Of a stretch of DNA of 64,000 bases, positions 20,477 to 34,542 are shown piece after piece; the first letter of the stretch is position 1, and every line of letters begins with the position of its first letter. The position numbers and the translations under genes are program-made. Source of the stretch: Anthopleura xanthogrammica (lineage: Eukaryota > Cnidaria > Anthozoa > Actiniaria > Actiniidae); the NCBI GenBank assembly GCA_964019055.1, contig OZ025210.1, forward strand, positions 16,315,332-16,379,331. The letters run 5' to 3'. The notes below the pieces were generated by a model. It saw only the letters and a list, made by a program, of their open reading frames with translations, did not search any database and was not told the origin of the DNA.

Positions 20477-23400
20477 TTACGCATAGTACGTCATGCCCAT
20501 GCCAGAGGCCATTGGTGATGGGTACATCGCTCTTGACTGTGTATATGCTGGTGGTGCTCGTGTCCAGTATGGCATTTGAAAGCATGGGTTAGCACCTGGA
20601 TGAGAATACAGTGAGGCAGCACTTGGGAATCCAGCGTAAAAGTCTGAGCCTGTGAATTTGTAAGCGGCTTGAGCATGCGCTTGGGCGTCAGATGTGATTG
20701 GTTGGTTGAGTTGAGCTAGTCCTTGGAAGTCGTACTTGTATGCGTATCTTTTCCCGTGAATCTTTGTCATGATGTTTTTGTCGTAATAGTATCTCAAAGC
20801 ACGGCTTAGCTTGTCGTAGTTCATGTTAGGCTTATTCTTTCTCTCGCCCCATCGCCTGGCAACCTCATCCGGGTCAGTCAGCTTGAATTCGCCATTTGTA
20901 CCTTCCCATACGATACAGTTGGCGTTCTTGGGGTCTTGAAGCAACTCCAATAGAAACTGCCAGAGTTGGATTTGTCCACTTCCAGTGGCTGGGGTATCTG
21001 GTCGGTGACCAAGAGGGCTGGCAGAGAAGGAGTTTTGGAGAGATTGAGTGTCTGAAAGCTGTTTGTTTGGAACAACCCCGTCTTTAAGATGAGAAAGTCC
21101 TGAAGGAAAAACAGAAAAAATAAAAAATTAATCAACTTTTCAAAACACAAGGAGCAATAAGTTAACTAAAAAAATATAAAGGTATTAAAAAATATTTTTT
21201 TTGTTCAACTTACTTGATGTTTGTTGAACTGGGCTCCATGATTGAGTGCTACGGTCATATGCATCACTATATCGAGGAGAAGGGCCGTAATCTTGGCTCC
21301 TTATGGCGTTAGGGTTACTAGTTATGACTGGATGCTGTCTTGAGTCGTAAGAACTTACAGCCCCTTGACTTGAGGCTGGCGCCAAAGCACTGTCAATATC
21401 GTCTGAAGTAAGGTTGGGCAAAGGTGCTGAAATAGAATAAAAAGATTGGAAAATTAAAAAAATAATCCTAAAAAATACTTAGTACTATTCTTACAAAGAG
21501 GTGTGCCCTCTACGATTTAAAAGATTTCGCAAGCGAGTAATAAGATTTGTCGAGACACGATTAGACCCATGTTCTTTAACACTTGATCCGCGCACAAAAG
21601 AACCGAAATGGAACTTAATAGCAGAAGAAATGAAAACCAGATATCATTGAACTCAACAGGAGTTAATTGGATATATGCCAGCCGATCACATGTCTTTCAC
21701 TACATTTTTCTCCTTGACTAAAAGTCTTGTGAAAAAAAATCGAGTTCAAGGTCCCATTTTTTCTAGAAATTTAATATCATGAAATTGATTGTATTTTTGC
21801 TCTTACTTTTTCTCAGGACGCAAAGATGTGCCATAAGAATATCGCCGTTGTAAGCTGGGGCTAGCTTCATAAAATCTTCTCTTGTCAGTCGGCATAAGTC
21901 TCGGCCGTCCATATCAAATTTGTCGACGTCAATATCCTTGAGACTGAACTCCTTGATGGCCCAAAGGATCCACTGGTGAACATGTTCTTTTGACCAGCAC
22001 ATTGGATCTGAAGGGATAAAAAATTTGTATGAACATCAATATCAACTATCACCGTCTATAAAACTTGGTTTTGGAATTTTAAGGATTTAGTTAGTTTTTC
22101 GTCTTTTTTCTATTTTCTTTATTGAAAACCTAGCTATTTTTTTTCGGCTTAAAATATGTGAAAAAATTATCACAGCATGTATTTCCGCTTTTAAAAAGGA
22201 ATCTTGAAAATCACGAATTCCATTCCCTTCAGAACAAAACCGAAGCATATATTTATTCACCCCGAAAAAAATGTAAAATAAACATCAAATAAAAACAAGA
22301 GAAAGCCAGATTAGACAAGAAGGGAGAAGAAATCAAGTTACAAAAATATCTCAGTAGTTTGAAGGGTTAATTCCAAAGCTTGGGTGAGGCAAAGAAGATC
22401 CCGCCCCCAGAAGAAAAGAAAATCCGCCAGATACTAAGAGCAAATCAATCTCGACTTTGGCTGCTTGTAATTTGACAGTAGGTTAAGATCAGGGCGGCAA
22501 CTTGGTGATGACAGTCCCAAGACAAATTAAGCATCAAATTCAAGCAGTTATTCTTACCCGCTGGGACGATGACTCGACGATCATGCGCCAAATTTTGCGG
22601 AGCGGGAGCGGGCGATGGTGAATTTCTTTCAAGGTAGTCATTGCTTGGCACAAACGGTCTCTTGGCAAGCGGTTCTTCAAGTTCCGCTTCTAAGGGTCTT
22701 TTCTTCCCATAGTACGAGTCATTCTTGGTAGGTTTTAGCGGTTTATACGCGTCGTTGAAAGGCGAGTCGAACAACGATTGCTCTTCTAAAAGGGATTCCT
22801 GTTAGAGGAAGAAGAATATTTTTTTTCAATTACCGGCTTCAAGTGAAACTGAATCAAATTTGAATAAGTTTCAGTTCGTCACTACTGACGGCTTTCGTTT
22901 CATTTGTAATGCCTTCAGCACATCTTATTACTTTACAATACAAATTGAGCGATGAAGCAGAGTACAAGAACAAAGTGTGACAGATCAAAAAAAATTTGCA
23001 TAATTGGTAATGTATAGAGAACTAACTAACTATATGTATATCTAAACACTGTTAAATAACCAAAAGAAAGAAAGATTGGAAAAGACACTTGAATCAAGCG
23101 AAATACTTCAAACTGGTGAAACTAGAGTTATCTTTTAAGTATTTGGAAGAGTAAAAAAAGTGTCAAATCAACTCTTTGAACATGATTATATACATGATTC
23201 AGCAGTAACAACTATACTGCAATATATAATAGTACGTGTATCGGTATTCGATCAACCATCAACATCAATTCACTTAGAATTACGAGAATTTTTTTTAAGT
23301 CTAATGAAATTGGAGGAAATGGATGAAGAGTTTAAAGTCGTTCAGTTTTCTGGTTTTTCCACATCATTAGGCACAGTATCTCTCTTCGAACTAAGTGAGC

Positions 23401-23494
23401 AACCACTAAACACTAAAATAGAAAAATCATTTCTTACCTGAGCATATACCGAAGCATCGGGAACCACGTTTGATTCTGAACTGAGGCTATACAT
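20477..23494 (-). CDS. ERG/FLI-family ETS transcription factor with Pointed domain
   Basis: Five coding exons on the minus strand: 23438-23494, 22558-22798, 21807-22007, 21214-21426, 20477-21099, all phase-consistent (444 aa). The N-terminus has [12 protein letters not shown], like the EDQSLFE segment of ERG. RRVIVPAD leads into a Pointed/SAM domain (about 100-166: [32 protein letters not shown]), followed by [12 protein letters not shown] as in ERG. The ETS domain (about 281-365) has [50 protein letters not shown] and [10 protein letters not shown], close to FLI1/ERG, with both recognition-helix arginines. The Tyr/Pro-rich tail ends GMTYYA. It would activate GGAA-site genes; in vertebrates the family works in endothelium and blood, in cnidarians in embryonic tissue patterning. 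It cannot be split into ERG versus FLI1, as expected for a pre-duplication orthologue. Confidence 0.95.
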
Positions 23495-23708
23495 CTTCAA
23501 GCTTTGATTCTACAAGAAAAGAACGACAAGGGAATTAGAATTAATCTATGGTATAACTAAATACGGCTTACAAATGATTAAAGTTGTGAAAACCTCCATG
23601 CCTATACACAAACTTTAGTTTAGTTTCACTTCGAGGTGATTAGGGATTGAAATACTTTCAGGAGAAAGTGAGTTTCAGTCGAGAGTACACACAGTTGCCT
23701 CTTCTTAC

Positions 23709-23955
23709 CTTTTAAAAAAGGATAAAAATATCAAAGCAGCTATAATCCAACGTGTAGAGGAATGTCGAAATCTTGTGTTGTGTTAATACTGTACGATATC
23801 CGAAAGAACTTGGTTTTCCAATTGCAGGCAAGCGTTTTCCTTTGTTTTTATCCGGCAATCAATAATGAGAAACTTTCAAAAGGTATCTTGGTGTTTTCCG
23901 AGAGGCTATGTGTTTGAGTACCGGCACCGTTTCTATCACTAACTTCTGAACACTG
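23709..23955 (-). other. Candidate non-coding first exon of the ERG/FLI gene
   Basis: On the minus strand a good donor (AAAAG|GTAAGAAG) ends at 23709 and a TATAAA lies at 23986-23981, about 30 bp before a possible start near 23955. The exon would splice to the acceptor CTTGTAG next to 23509, whose exon opens with a UTR stretch before the ATG at 23494. It is a prediction from signals only. Confidence 0.35.
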
Positions 23956-23980
23956 GATGGGTTATAAGAGCGCTCCTAAC

Positions 23981-23986
23981 TTTATA
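23981..23986 (-). promoter_or_regulatory. Candidate TATA box of the ERG/FLI gene
   Basis: Plus-strand TTTATA reads TATAAA on the minus strand, about 490 bp upstream of the start codon. It fits the non-coding exon model above; other promoters may exist further upstream. Confidence 0.3.
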
Positions 23987-24156
23987 CATATCACAGTTTT
24001 GTCAAATCATTCGAGTCGTGACAAGAGGGAGGGTCTATCTGACATTCAAACATTAGGAGGTAAATGTTTTTCTAAAGATCGACCAATGGCAATCGTCCAA
24101 GATCATAACACTTCATTCCCTTGAGGGCCTTTACGCCCACGCTCAGACACACCTAG

Positions 24157-24164
24157 TGACGTCA
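24157..24164. promoter_or_regulatory. CRE palindrome TGACGTCA
   Basis: A perfect cAMP-response element, about 660 bp upstream of the ERG/FLI start codon. GAAGGTCAACGACCTC, 5 bp further on, contains an inverted AGGTC/GACCT pair like a nuclear-receptor site. Confidence 0.4.
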
Positions 24165-27100
24165 CACGAAGGTCAACGACCTCATCGCTCTGCTAGCTGA
24201 AGTGTTTTGTATCTGGTTGTCGTTAATAAGAGAACAATATCACAGCTGTCAATCAAACTTACGCACTACCAATCACGTTCAAGGTGAAGCCGATTAAGAG
24301 CTGCATGTGTGGCGAAAGATAAACACACGACTTGGAGTCATTTTTCTACGGATTTTTCGACCTTCAAATCTTCTTTATCAATCAACCACTCTGGATTATG
24401 ATTTTAGAAGATTTTTTAATGAACTAGACTAGGTTATATCGTAAAATTACGCGAATAATTGCAAAAACCACATAGATTAGATATTTGATCTTTTTAAGAT
24501 CAGTCTCTTACAATCTACAGAAAGTTAATGATAGATAAACAAACAGCGCGCCATCAAATGATAAGTCATTCAACCATACACCCTCTAAACAAAATCTACG
24601 CTTGAACAAGACCGACTTGCAAAACAACATTCAATGAACTATACAAGCACGTGCTAAGGTTACCCTGAGAACCATATCGCAGCGAAAATGTGGTGTTTTC
24701 AAGATAGAATCATTGGAACGTGGTAAGTCCTTTTTCTTCGGGTTTCCGTTCTGTTCTGGTCCTTTAACCTCACTACTTGTGACGTCACAATAAATGTGTC
24801 TTGCAAGTCAATAAGATCATATTCATTTGCAAATCAAAGCTTTGTTTTGGAGTCCCTTGGGACGGGGTGTGTCGAATAAACAAATTACCGCCAAATTAGT
24901 TTCTTGAATGAATGGCGCTAGCAAGATTCACTGATTTGTATCTCAATCGTAAAAGCCGAACATTTGAACAACCAATATTTGAATTCCGCGCTGATCATTT
25001 TTGTCTTTTTTGACAATCAACAATTCTTTTGCTTTGATTAGTGTTCGGTAAACTATGATTCTTCTAGCTTTAAATAATTATGTGCCACTCTTTTACAGCG
25101 AGTAAACAAGTGTCATTACATAATATTTTAGTTGACCCACAAGCGTTTTTATTCAATGAACCATTCTTGTAGTAGAAGCAAGTGGGAGTGATCGGCAGAA
25201 GAAATACTAACCGGATGAATCATTATTTTGCGCTTGAAGATGATGCTGAATTTGTCACGTTCGCGCTTCAAATCTCACTTACATGAAGCTAAAAGCATAC
25301 AAATCTTACTACACAAAAAAAAAACAATTATGAAGCAGCCATGCGAGGCAAATTATACATGTATAGACCCCGCTCCCTACAGCGTACCACCTTCTATCTG
25401 TTCTATGAGTCATGAGTTGCTCAATCAGTGGATTAACAGGAACACAATCAACTTTGTTCTATATTAGCAAGCATAATAAGCTAATGATCGATAACAATAT
25501 CTATATCCCTATAAACCACGGTCAAAATCACGCCGGTCTAGCCTGAAAACTTGAAGCAAACTTGATAATGTCAAAAAAATGGTAAACTTATGTCCAATGG
25601 CATGGCAACCGACACGACTGAGATAGCGGAACATGATCCAAGTTGGTCGAGAAAAAGCATAGGGAGGGGAGGTCAGTGGTTATTACGTCACAATAGGTCT
25701 AGAGTCATCTCGAATGTTGGGAATAATTATAAGCACAGACGATGTGTTAGTGTACGTAAATTTGTACGTAACTACCAGTCTACGCACAAGATTATTGCTA
25801 CATTTAGGACAACCACGTACCTTGCAATATATAAAAAGTTTGCCACACCCAAATAGATATAAATATATTTTCTATCTAGAGCATAATGAGAGGAAAGAAG
25901 TCCCTTGCTTTATAATAAATGTTCAAGCCTTTACCGACTCTAACTTGTCTTCTGACCTCAACTAGCTTTGATTACTTGGCAGTGAACTGTTAAGGGTACC
26001 TCTCAAGGAAACACGCTGGATTTGAAGACTCTTCACCTTTAGAAAGGAAGTCGGAAAAGTGCTTAAAGTGGAAGATAAAAGATGCCTATAACCTTAAGAT
26101 AGTATCAAGGAAAGCGAGCAGGAACAATACAGGGAATATGCTTTTGTGTTTTTAATTTGTCTTTATGACCATTAAGATTTACACATTCTTTAAATTTGCA
26201 AAGTTAGTTTTTGATAATTTCCTGCTTAAACAACCTAATATCCATTAGATAAACTTGAATACAATACGCTTTTAACGACAAAAAAATCTATTGAAAAACT
26301 CTGTCAATACATCTTTACTTCAAACCATTGAAAATGATTTTTTACGCCACTTATAAAATCCCTCTTTTGTAGTTAAACAATTGTCTTTAGAGTAGATAAA
26401 ACAGGGTCTTATTAGCACATGATTCAATTTCAATGCTAAAACTTTCGTGTTTTTCTTAATATTAGATTCATTTTAGTGGCTTTTGAAGTGTGAAAAAAAG
26501 ATCAAAGCAAGACAAATGTTTAGGCGCGCATTTATAACATTTCCAAATACGATATTTTTATAGCCGTTTTGTACACATTGGAATCTAGATAAGTCTTTTC
26601 CTGTTTGTTTCTTTTCTATTTATCTACTACGCAAGGAATTGAGACTGTGGACTATCTTCCGCCTCTTTACCGGATGTTCGCATTTTTGTCGACTATTTCA
26701 GTTCAGACGGCCATATATCTTGCCTAGACTTCTATAGAATATTTCGAGTCGAGTATCGTGAATTCTTTCATAGCCAAGTGAAGTATGAATCTCAGCTCGC
26801 CTTCACAAGTTGTCTCTTCTCTAACTACTTCAATGTAAAACAGGCGATCAGCAAAATCGGTTAAAGTAATTTGCTTTATAATGTGGAAACCCGTTTTGAT
26901 TGGAACAAAATTTTGTTAAAACCTTAAAAAGTTAAAGCTTCAAATATGTTCTTAAGCAGTACGCACGTTCCGATTCAAAACAAAGAACAATAAATTCTCT
27001 AATGTTTGGGTAATCAGTGACGTTCCTGTGTTTTTCCGTTAAGGGTTGTGGCCTATAACCAAAGATCACGTAGAGCCGAACTGATCTCATCAATACCATG

Positions 27101-30100
27101 CCGGTTCTGATCAGACAGTACTCTGATACTGGGTTTGCGTTAAACTAAACCCAGCAAGATAAAAAACAAAAACACACCACACCACACACATAAAACATTA
27201 ACCCGGCATTACCTCTTTAAGCTGTAATGATATTTTTTAGAATTTTATTCCTTGCATTTTACGGCGATGATCTAGTACTACCTACTGCCGGATTTGGTTC
27301 AGTTTCCGAGCGAGGGACGCGAGTTTAAGTTATTTTGGTAGCACGTTATTGGTTTCCCGTTTTGCCACACTTTTACGCCATCAAAATATGACGTTGTTTA
27401 GTTCTGGAGGTTTCGTAGTGACTTGCAAACATACCAAAACATGCCCATTTTATTTCTAATAAAACGTTTCATTCCGGTATGTGTCCTAATCAAGTTTCGT
27501 ATACTTTCAAGAGCTGAGAGGCTCCAGTTTGCTCATAAACATCACAAAGAGTAACAAAGTGTTGCAGACTTGGTGGAACTAGTATACTTATTTCAGCTGA
27601 AAAGTTACTTGAAGATAAAAGAGAAAAGTAAAGTGAAATAATCTTGTTTGAAAAATGGTTGAATCACCCTCACCAACACTGAAACCTAATTTCTTTGAAC
27701 TGAAACACTTGTCGTGATTAGCTGTTCAAAACACTACGAATAACCTAGCAGTTCTCGACAACTGCTGAAAAGAAACTACTCAGAGGCCTCGAGAAATAAA
27801 AGTAGCCAAGAATAACTATTCGTTTTGCTTTTAGCTCAGTGTTAGTTTGAATTATTTTTTACTCATTAATTCAGTTCAGTTCTGTCATTTTCAAAGTTTA
27901 GCATTGGATTTATTTGTCTGCCGCATCAAGAAGAAAACTGAAGAGTCGGCTTAACTGGACTCAACAGTTCACGGTAGTGCACTAGTGCTTTCATTGGCAC
28001 TGCTACACTAGTTCTTTCATTGGCACTGCTAAACTGACTGTAATCGAGATAATGGTGGTTGCCGACAATATGCTCACTTTCTAGTAGTCCCGGAGGGTTT
28101 CAGAGCTACAGGAAGCTAGAAATAAAAACAATAACGCTGTGATGTACCAAGCATAAAGCTGAAATCATGAAAGTACTTTTATCCCACACAGTTCTCGGTC
28201 CCTGGGTACATAGCAGTTACCATGTCATTGATTCTTCTCTGATAACCTCGGGCATAAAAATTTATTAGGTACATAAAAAACATTTTTTTTTTCTTCAGTA
28301 TAACAAATAACGGCAGATTCTTGAAGCCATAGTAGGCAGAGCATTTCAATTAGCCACAAAGGAGTGATGATGCAATCAACGTGTAAAACCAGAAACGATC
28401 ATTTGTTCATTCAAAGTTAGTATCATAGCCATTAATAATGGTAATAACGATCAAACTATGTGTTATGATTTTATAACCAAGCTAGTTTTTCAAAGTTTTT
28501 CAAGTTAATAGACAAAAGTTGCGAAATGCAAGCAAAGTGAAAGTCAAAATTGCAAGGTAAGCAGGTGTGACAAACTGGTTATGATTCAGCTGAACGAAGC
28601 CGGAAGTAGCTAGTAAACTAGTTCCTAGAATTTAACGTCAAGTACTATTCTTTGAGTAAGACGTGTTCAAGATTGAGATAAAGAGCTTAATTTCAATTTT
28701 TAATTTCAAAATTACTCATCTTGAAACTCCATTTAGCAATCAGTGTAGTAGTGCGTTAGCACGTTCGATTCGTCATAACGCGTGTTCGTCATAATGCGTG
28801 ACGATGATAACGTTACAGTTTCATTTTTTCGGCGAAGTCAGTGTTGCGAAAGGTTATCTTTGAATTTCAAAATCATTGCAACACATTATTATTCCAAAAT
28901 ATGATATGTTTGTCATCTGAAGATAAGTTCTAGATTAATGGCTGATAAAGAATCAAGAATAAGTTTTTCAATTGTTTGTTGACTAGTTGAGAACAAGTTT
29001 CCACTGCACGTAAAATACTAACACAATAGTGATAATATTATACCATGGTGTCACAACTCTACATCGAGTAAAGAATAGACTATAATAATTGAGGGGGGAA
29101 AACAACATAGTTTAGTGAGTTTTCAATGCGCTCCCGACCGATAGGATGTTCAGTCAAAATCCACAATTCTTAATCCTAAATAGATTTCAGTTTGTGGCGT
29201 AGGTCGTGAAGCAATAAATGGTTTCAGTATGTACTTAGAATTTGATAGTGAAAAACACGTCACGGTGCAGTCACTGAGATGTGCTTCATCATCACAATCC
29301 TCGTAGTCAGTTTGAAAGAATGTTTGTTATCTTTATAATAACCTAAAATTAAAACCATTAGCTTTGATTTGCTTGGCATGAATGAATCAAGAATAATATT
29401 CAGAACTCACAAAGTACTAATTTGGGCTTTTTAATGAAAGCGGAAGTTTGCTCGTTGAATGAACTTGACCTTGATTTGCGCGATGAGCCGTGATTTATTA
29501 CTTGATTCAACGAAATCTTATGCTCAGTTGTAAAACTGTTAGTTCACTCCGTAGTATCAGAGAACTTTTATTGAGAGCATTATTGTTACGAATAAGATGT
29601 GGTGTAGCTAGTCATAACAATTTCATTGCCACTACCCCTCCCCTCAAAGGAGATAAAGACAGTGGAAGTTAGTCAGGCGAACTTGGATGGTTTGACGTCG
29701 TTGGCCACGCAGCGTTTCAGTCGATTCAGCAGGTCAATGTTCACGTATTCATTAAAAGATTTCGTGCTAAAATGTAAAACGAGCCGGCAGAGTAGAAACA
29801 GCGACGAGTATCAACCTTCGTTGTAGGTTTGTTTTTTTTTCTTCGTAATTTTTATTTGAAGAGAAAATATAACCATCATTGATGACCATTAGATCAGTTT
29901 CCGTTTTTCTTAATATCACTTTGCTTTCAATCGATTCACGATTTGTCAACTCAAGAGCGTCTCTTATGTGTCAATAGTGCCTCGTCGTGTCTGACTTTTC
30001 GAGGGTGCCGAGTGGGTGTCGTTCAATACACTTTTGTTATAAAATCGAAACGATGCTAAATCTCTTTTCCTTCCAGCACAGCATGTTGTTTAACTGTCGT

Positions 30101-30590
30101 GTATTATTCTATAAAAGACAATTATGATAACCGGCGCAACAGGGCAGGAATCAGATTGGCAGGAAACTGGAGGTGTATAATGCTTGACTGCAATCAGTAA
30201 ACTAAAGGGGTGTGTGAGGGGGTGGGTGTCTGACTGAGACTCATTTAAGAATCTATGTAAAGGGTACCGATGATATGCTGCACGGGAAGGAAGGCCTTTC
30301 GATACCCAACTGTTACATGGCTGAAGTTATGTTTCACAGTGTCTGCTAGCAAAGAGTATTACTCGTGACCATGCATGCTACTCATGCTTTAACAGCAGCA
30401 TCTAAACGAGCCTCTCGATGATCGTGAGTGTGTTTTCTGGCTGAGAATTATTGGTGATGATCAAAGCTATTCTAATGATACTGTGATATGTGGCAATGGG
30501 TGTGGTCATGCATGGTAATGATGGTAGTGATGGTGTAAGATCATAGTGGCGATGATAGGCAGCATCGTTACTGATTGGTTCTAATGCTGG
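24165..30590. other. Long gene-free flank upstream of the ERG/FLI gene
   Basis: About 6.4 kb without a supportable exon. Open frames at 25.2-26.0 and 29.5-29.9 kb are short and lack domains or splice signals. The region is AT-rich and low in obvious transposon ends compared with other parts of the window, so it is a reasonable place for enhancers of the developmental gene. GCCGGAAGT near 28600 is an ETS-type site; GAAAGCGGAAGTTTG near 29440 is another. Confidence 0.4.
24780..24787. promoter_or_regulatory. Second CRE palindrome TGACGTCA
   Basis: CTTGTGACGTCACAATAAAT repeats the 8-bp CRE core seen at 24157, 623 bp away and in the same upstream flank of the ERG/FLI gene. Confidence 0.35.
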
Positions 30591-30595
30591 TGCTA

Positions 30596-30835
30596 ATAGT
30601 AGTAGTAGTGGTGTTATAGTTGTTATAGTGGTATTAGTTGTAGGACTCTATAGTAATGGTATTCGTGGTTAGTAATGCTAGTAGTGTTAGTAGTGTTAGT
30701 AGTGGTGGTAGTGTTATAGTGGTATTAGTTGTAGGACTCTATAGTAATGGTATTCGTGGTTAGTAATGCTAGTAGTGATAAAAGTTGTTGCTGTTGTAGT
30801 CATCCCGATAGTAGTCGTAGTGGTGGTAATGATGC
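30596..30835. repeat. GTA/GTG-rich cryptic repeat with an internal tandem duplication
   Basis: Dense GTAGTAGTGGTGTTA-type triplets. A block starting GTGGTATTAGTTGTAGGACT is present twice, near 30628 and 30719, almost without change (offset about 92 bp). Confidence 0.75.
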
Positions 30836-32520
30836 TAGGTACAAGGGTCAAATGAAACCCCTCTAGCCTCTGAATTCAAACCAAACCAAAGTCAATCATA
30901 GTCTAATCTTTGAAAGAAAACAAGACAAAAGATCACACGAGAAACTACTATTGATCAACTTAGGCTATACCGCTGACCATGTCATTCATCTCCTTAGCCT
31001 GCATTTCTCATGGTCAGCATGTAATACGTGTATTGACGATCTTTATCGTAAGATACCAATCTAAATAAGATACACGAATACTTTCTGCTCTCAAGAAATC
31101 GACACTCGGGTTGATTATTATCACCACGATAACAACAATTTCGTTAACATGTTGTGTGCATACTGCCTGGCTAGAGGAAAGTTTTAAGATCTATTCAGTG
31201 TATCGTACATGTACACCCGTGATTCCGTGAGCAATGCTTTACCGCTGTCAGTATCGACCCAGGGAGTCTGCTAAACACGTGGGTTTCAATCAAAGACCCC
31301 CATGGTATGATGGTATGATGGTATGGCGGTCCTAACTCAACATAAACTCTGCCCGGATGGAGTCTTCCAGGCTACGATCTTTCATATCTTTTTTTTTTTT
31401 TTTTTTTTTTTTTACTTATATCGTAGGTTATTTCGATTTCCAAAGGGCGCAATTCTTAATCCATATTCTTGTGTATTCGGAAAAAAATTTTCTTTGTCAT
31501 TTATGGCCTTTGAAGTCTATTAATCCTACAAATATCCTGCTGATATACTAGCGAGACACTGCTGTTATTTAATCCTATTTTTATCATTTTTCTAGTACAT
31601 AAAGTAAATCCTTCGTGTGATGATTACTAAAACTAAAAAAGACATAGAATTTCTCGCAATGAGCAATAATCTCTAGCTTTAATATGTTCATTCAAAACCG
31701 CTGTAAAGAGACCTTCAGTTAATAAATATCCTTTCTACTTCACTTCATCGTAGAATTAAAAGTAAGAAGGCTGGTAATCATAGTAACTTATCAGTAGACT
31801 TTTTTACAAACGAAAAACTTAAGCCAATTAACGGCGAGTACCTGCGTGAAATATCACAAAACAAGTACGTCTCACTGATATACCCTTGATTCTAAAAATA
31901 ACTGAAAAACTCGGCTGCAAAGCTTAACACTACGTCAATAAAACCCTGATTAACGGAGCAGTTTCAAAAACTGGTTATTTTTATTCTTATCCAGTGTGAC
32001 TTGAACTAGACTCAGTTGGTCAAATGTTTTCACTTACTCATAAAAAAACTTATGTCTAAGCAGATTCTGGTATCTATCGTTTAAGATCATTATCGAATAC
32101 ATTCCTATATTTTTCTTTGCCGGGTAACAAAATATGTTCAGTCATAAATGTAAAGTAAGATTTGACTGATTTCTCAGATGTCAGTGTGTCCAAGCATGTT
32201 ATTACTTGTGACCTTGTATTCGTCTTGTTTTCCAGTAAACACGGATCATGTCACGATCAAAATTAACTTGTAAAAACAGAAGAAACTTGAATGTTCTTAG
32301 TATGTTTTGTCGGTATACTGACGATAATATAATAACGTATAATAGAAAAAAGAAAAAAAGGTGTTTTCGAGTGGAATGGAATGAGCAGTTTAACACTGAA
32401 TTTCTGAAGTCATTACACGATAATTACTCGATAATCACCTATATAACACCGTTATAATCATTGGATTTCGGCAGTTAAAACGTGCTAAATAGTACACTTT
32501 CTCCTAGCTGATGATGTTTT
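30836..32520. other. Intergenic
   Basis: No gene recognised. It holds three TATGATGG units at about 31304-31324 and a run of some 26 T at 31388-31413. Confidence 0.45.
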
Positions 32521-32545
32521 TCATAAATGATCAGGTTCAAATAAT

Positions 32546-32708
<163 letters not shown>

Positions 32709-32719
32709 TATTGACGATA

Positions 32720-34200
32720 ATAAGTAATACAAAGTCCGACTAACAATAAAACTGATAAACCCCTTACCGTTCTTCGTTTCGATGTTCAAATTGCCGAATT
32801 TTCTTTACTCGAAATTTTTTTCTGAGTCAGATACGATACGATACTTTATTCAACTCTCTGGCTGCCAGTTGACTTATTAGTTTTGGGATTCAACTATAAT
32901 ATTATATTCAGTTTTGAGTGGGTTTCTTGTGTTGCTATCGTAGACATGGACAATATTTTTAAGTGTTTTAATCTTAACTCTCTTGTGAGTTCTAATGACA
33001 TGGGTTTAGTTGCACATGTTGTCCGTGAAGTTATTTCATCGGACAAATCTGCACATTTTTTGCTAGAACTTTTCCCATCCCAGCACTTTGAGAAACAAAT
33101 AGGTTTACTACGCATATCAAAACGATCTACTAAAGATATTTACTAAGTTAGAAACCGATAAATGGCACCTTAAATTGGATCTATATTGATCAACTGGTGT
33201 TTTGTACACATGTCTTGACCTCTACATTCCATATTCGCCGCACCCATATCTTACTGCTTTCCTATTGGTTCGTGCTTTTCTTTGCCTTGTGTCAATATTC
33301 ACTTTAAAATCAGGCGAACCCAAAAATAACCATAACTGATCCTGAGGGTAAACGTGGACTGCAAACACTTGAACACGAACATATGAGTAGATTGATGGCC
33401 GTGATATGGCGTCTGGATACATGAGACATTTGTCTGCTACGTTCAGTTATATATGTGTACAAACTTGCTTTGCATTGTTGACTCAGTAATCAGAATTTTA
33501 GGCTTAGACCTGTTGTTTTTGTCCCCGTGGTTTTAGATTAACTGTTTTAAGGATATCATAACATAATAGGTGTTTATTACATAGAGAATGCCGCCGACCA
33601 CTTAGAGTTTCGGATTAGAAAAAATATTTTGAAATACAACCCACATTTCAAAAACAATAATGATTTTTAGTTCGAATTTGTTATGTTGTTGCTTGATATG
33701 TTATGTCTATGATGCCATGCTAGCTGTTTATCAGACAGAGTTTCATCCGTTTTAGTAGTTTCTTCATAAATCAAAATTAATGGCTTAAAGAAATAACGAT
33801 ATCTTAATGTTAGCATAATATAAACTCGTTACTTTTGCTTTGGAACCACTTGCACATGCGTAGAAGTACAAGTAATCTGTTTCAACTCCATCTCACATTC
33901 GTCACATCCCACATGCCATGATATAAGAATAACGCCCAGTCACATCCCATGACACCCCACATTAAATTTAAGATTCAAAGATCAGTTTCGTTTCAGTTTA
34001 GAGATTATTCGTTTTTACTTTGTTTCTTGCAAAAAAAAAATTCATTTTCCATCCAATTTCCATATTTCTATCTATTTTTGAAAAATTTTGGTGCCACGAC
34101 TTTACCCACGACAGTTAGTCGTGTTAGAATTCATGTTCAAAAAGATTGAATACCACAAACTGACTGTGTTTAGCTTGTTTGTTCATAACAGTTGTGATAA
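32720..34200. other. Intergenic
   Basis: The 87-codon open frame at 32883-33146 and others here lack recognisable domains, consensus starts or splice signals. I see no supportable gene. Confidence 0.4.
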
Positions 34201-34204
34201 AAAG

Positions 34205-34541
34205 GTTTATTATATCCACTTTGAAATCACTAACAAATCCTGTAATCTGATTGGCTCTCAGTAGATTGATTCAAGCACGAATCGCACTATTTTGAGTCCG
34301 AATCGCACTATTTTGAGTCCGAATCGCATCTTTTTGTCAGCCAATCACAATGCAACACTAGAAAAGGTAACCAATCAGATTACAGCAAATAAGGAACATA
34401 AAATGTAGCTTTTTTCAAGTTTGACTGCAATTTTTTGTTACAAAAAGAAACAAAATACCGGCTATTTGTGAATAAATACTTTTGTATTTATCACAAATTT
34501 AGTGTCTATCTAGTATGATTTCAAAATGGATATAATAAAGT
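34205..34541. mobile_element. TIR element with ATATCC/GGATAT termini
   Basis: TTTATTATATCCACTTTGAA near 34206 is mirrored by TTCAAAATGGATATAATAAA near 34540. A second inverted pair lies inside (CTGTAATCTGATTGG and CCAATCAGATTACAG). The centre has a 21-bp direct repeat, CGAATCGCACTATTTTGAG, present twice plus a partial copy. Confidence 0.8.
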
Positions 34542-34542
34542 G

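Noticed and set aside
32883..33146. 87-codon plus-strand gene
   Set aside because: No domain, no conserved start context, and an equally long antisense frame; nothing supports expression.
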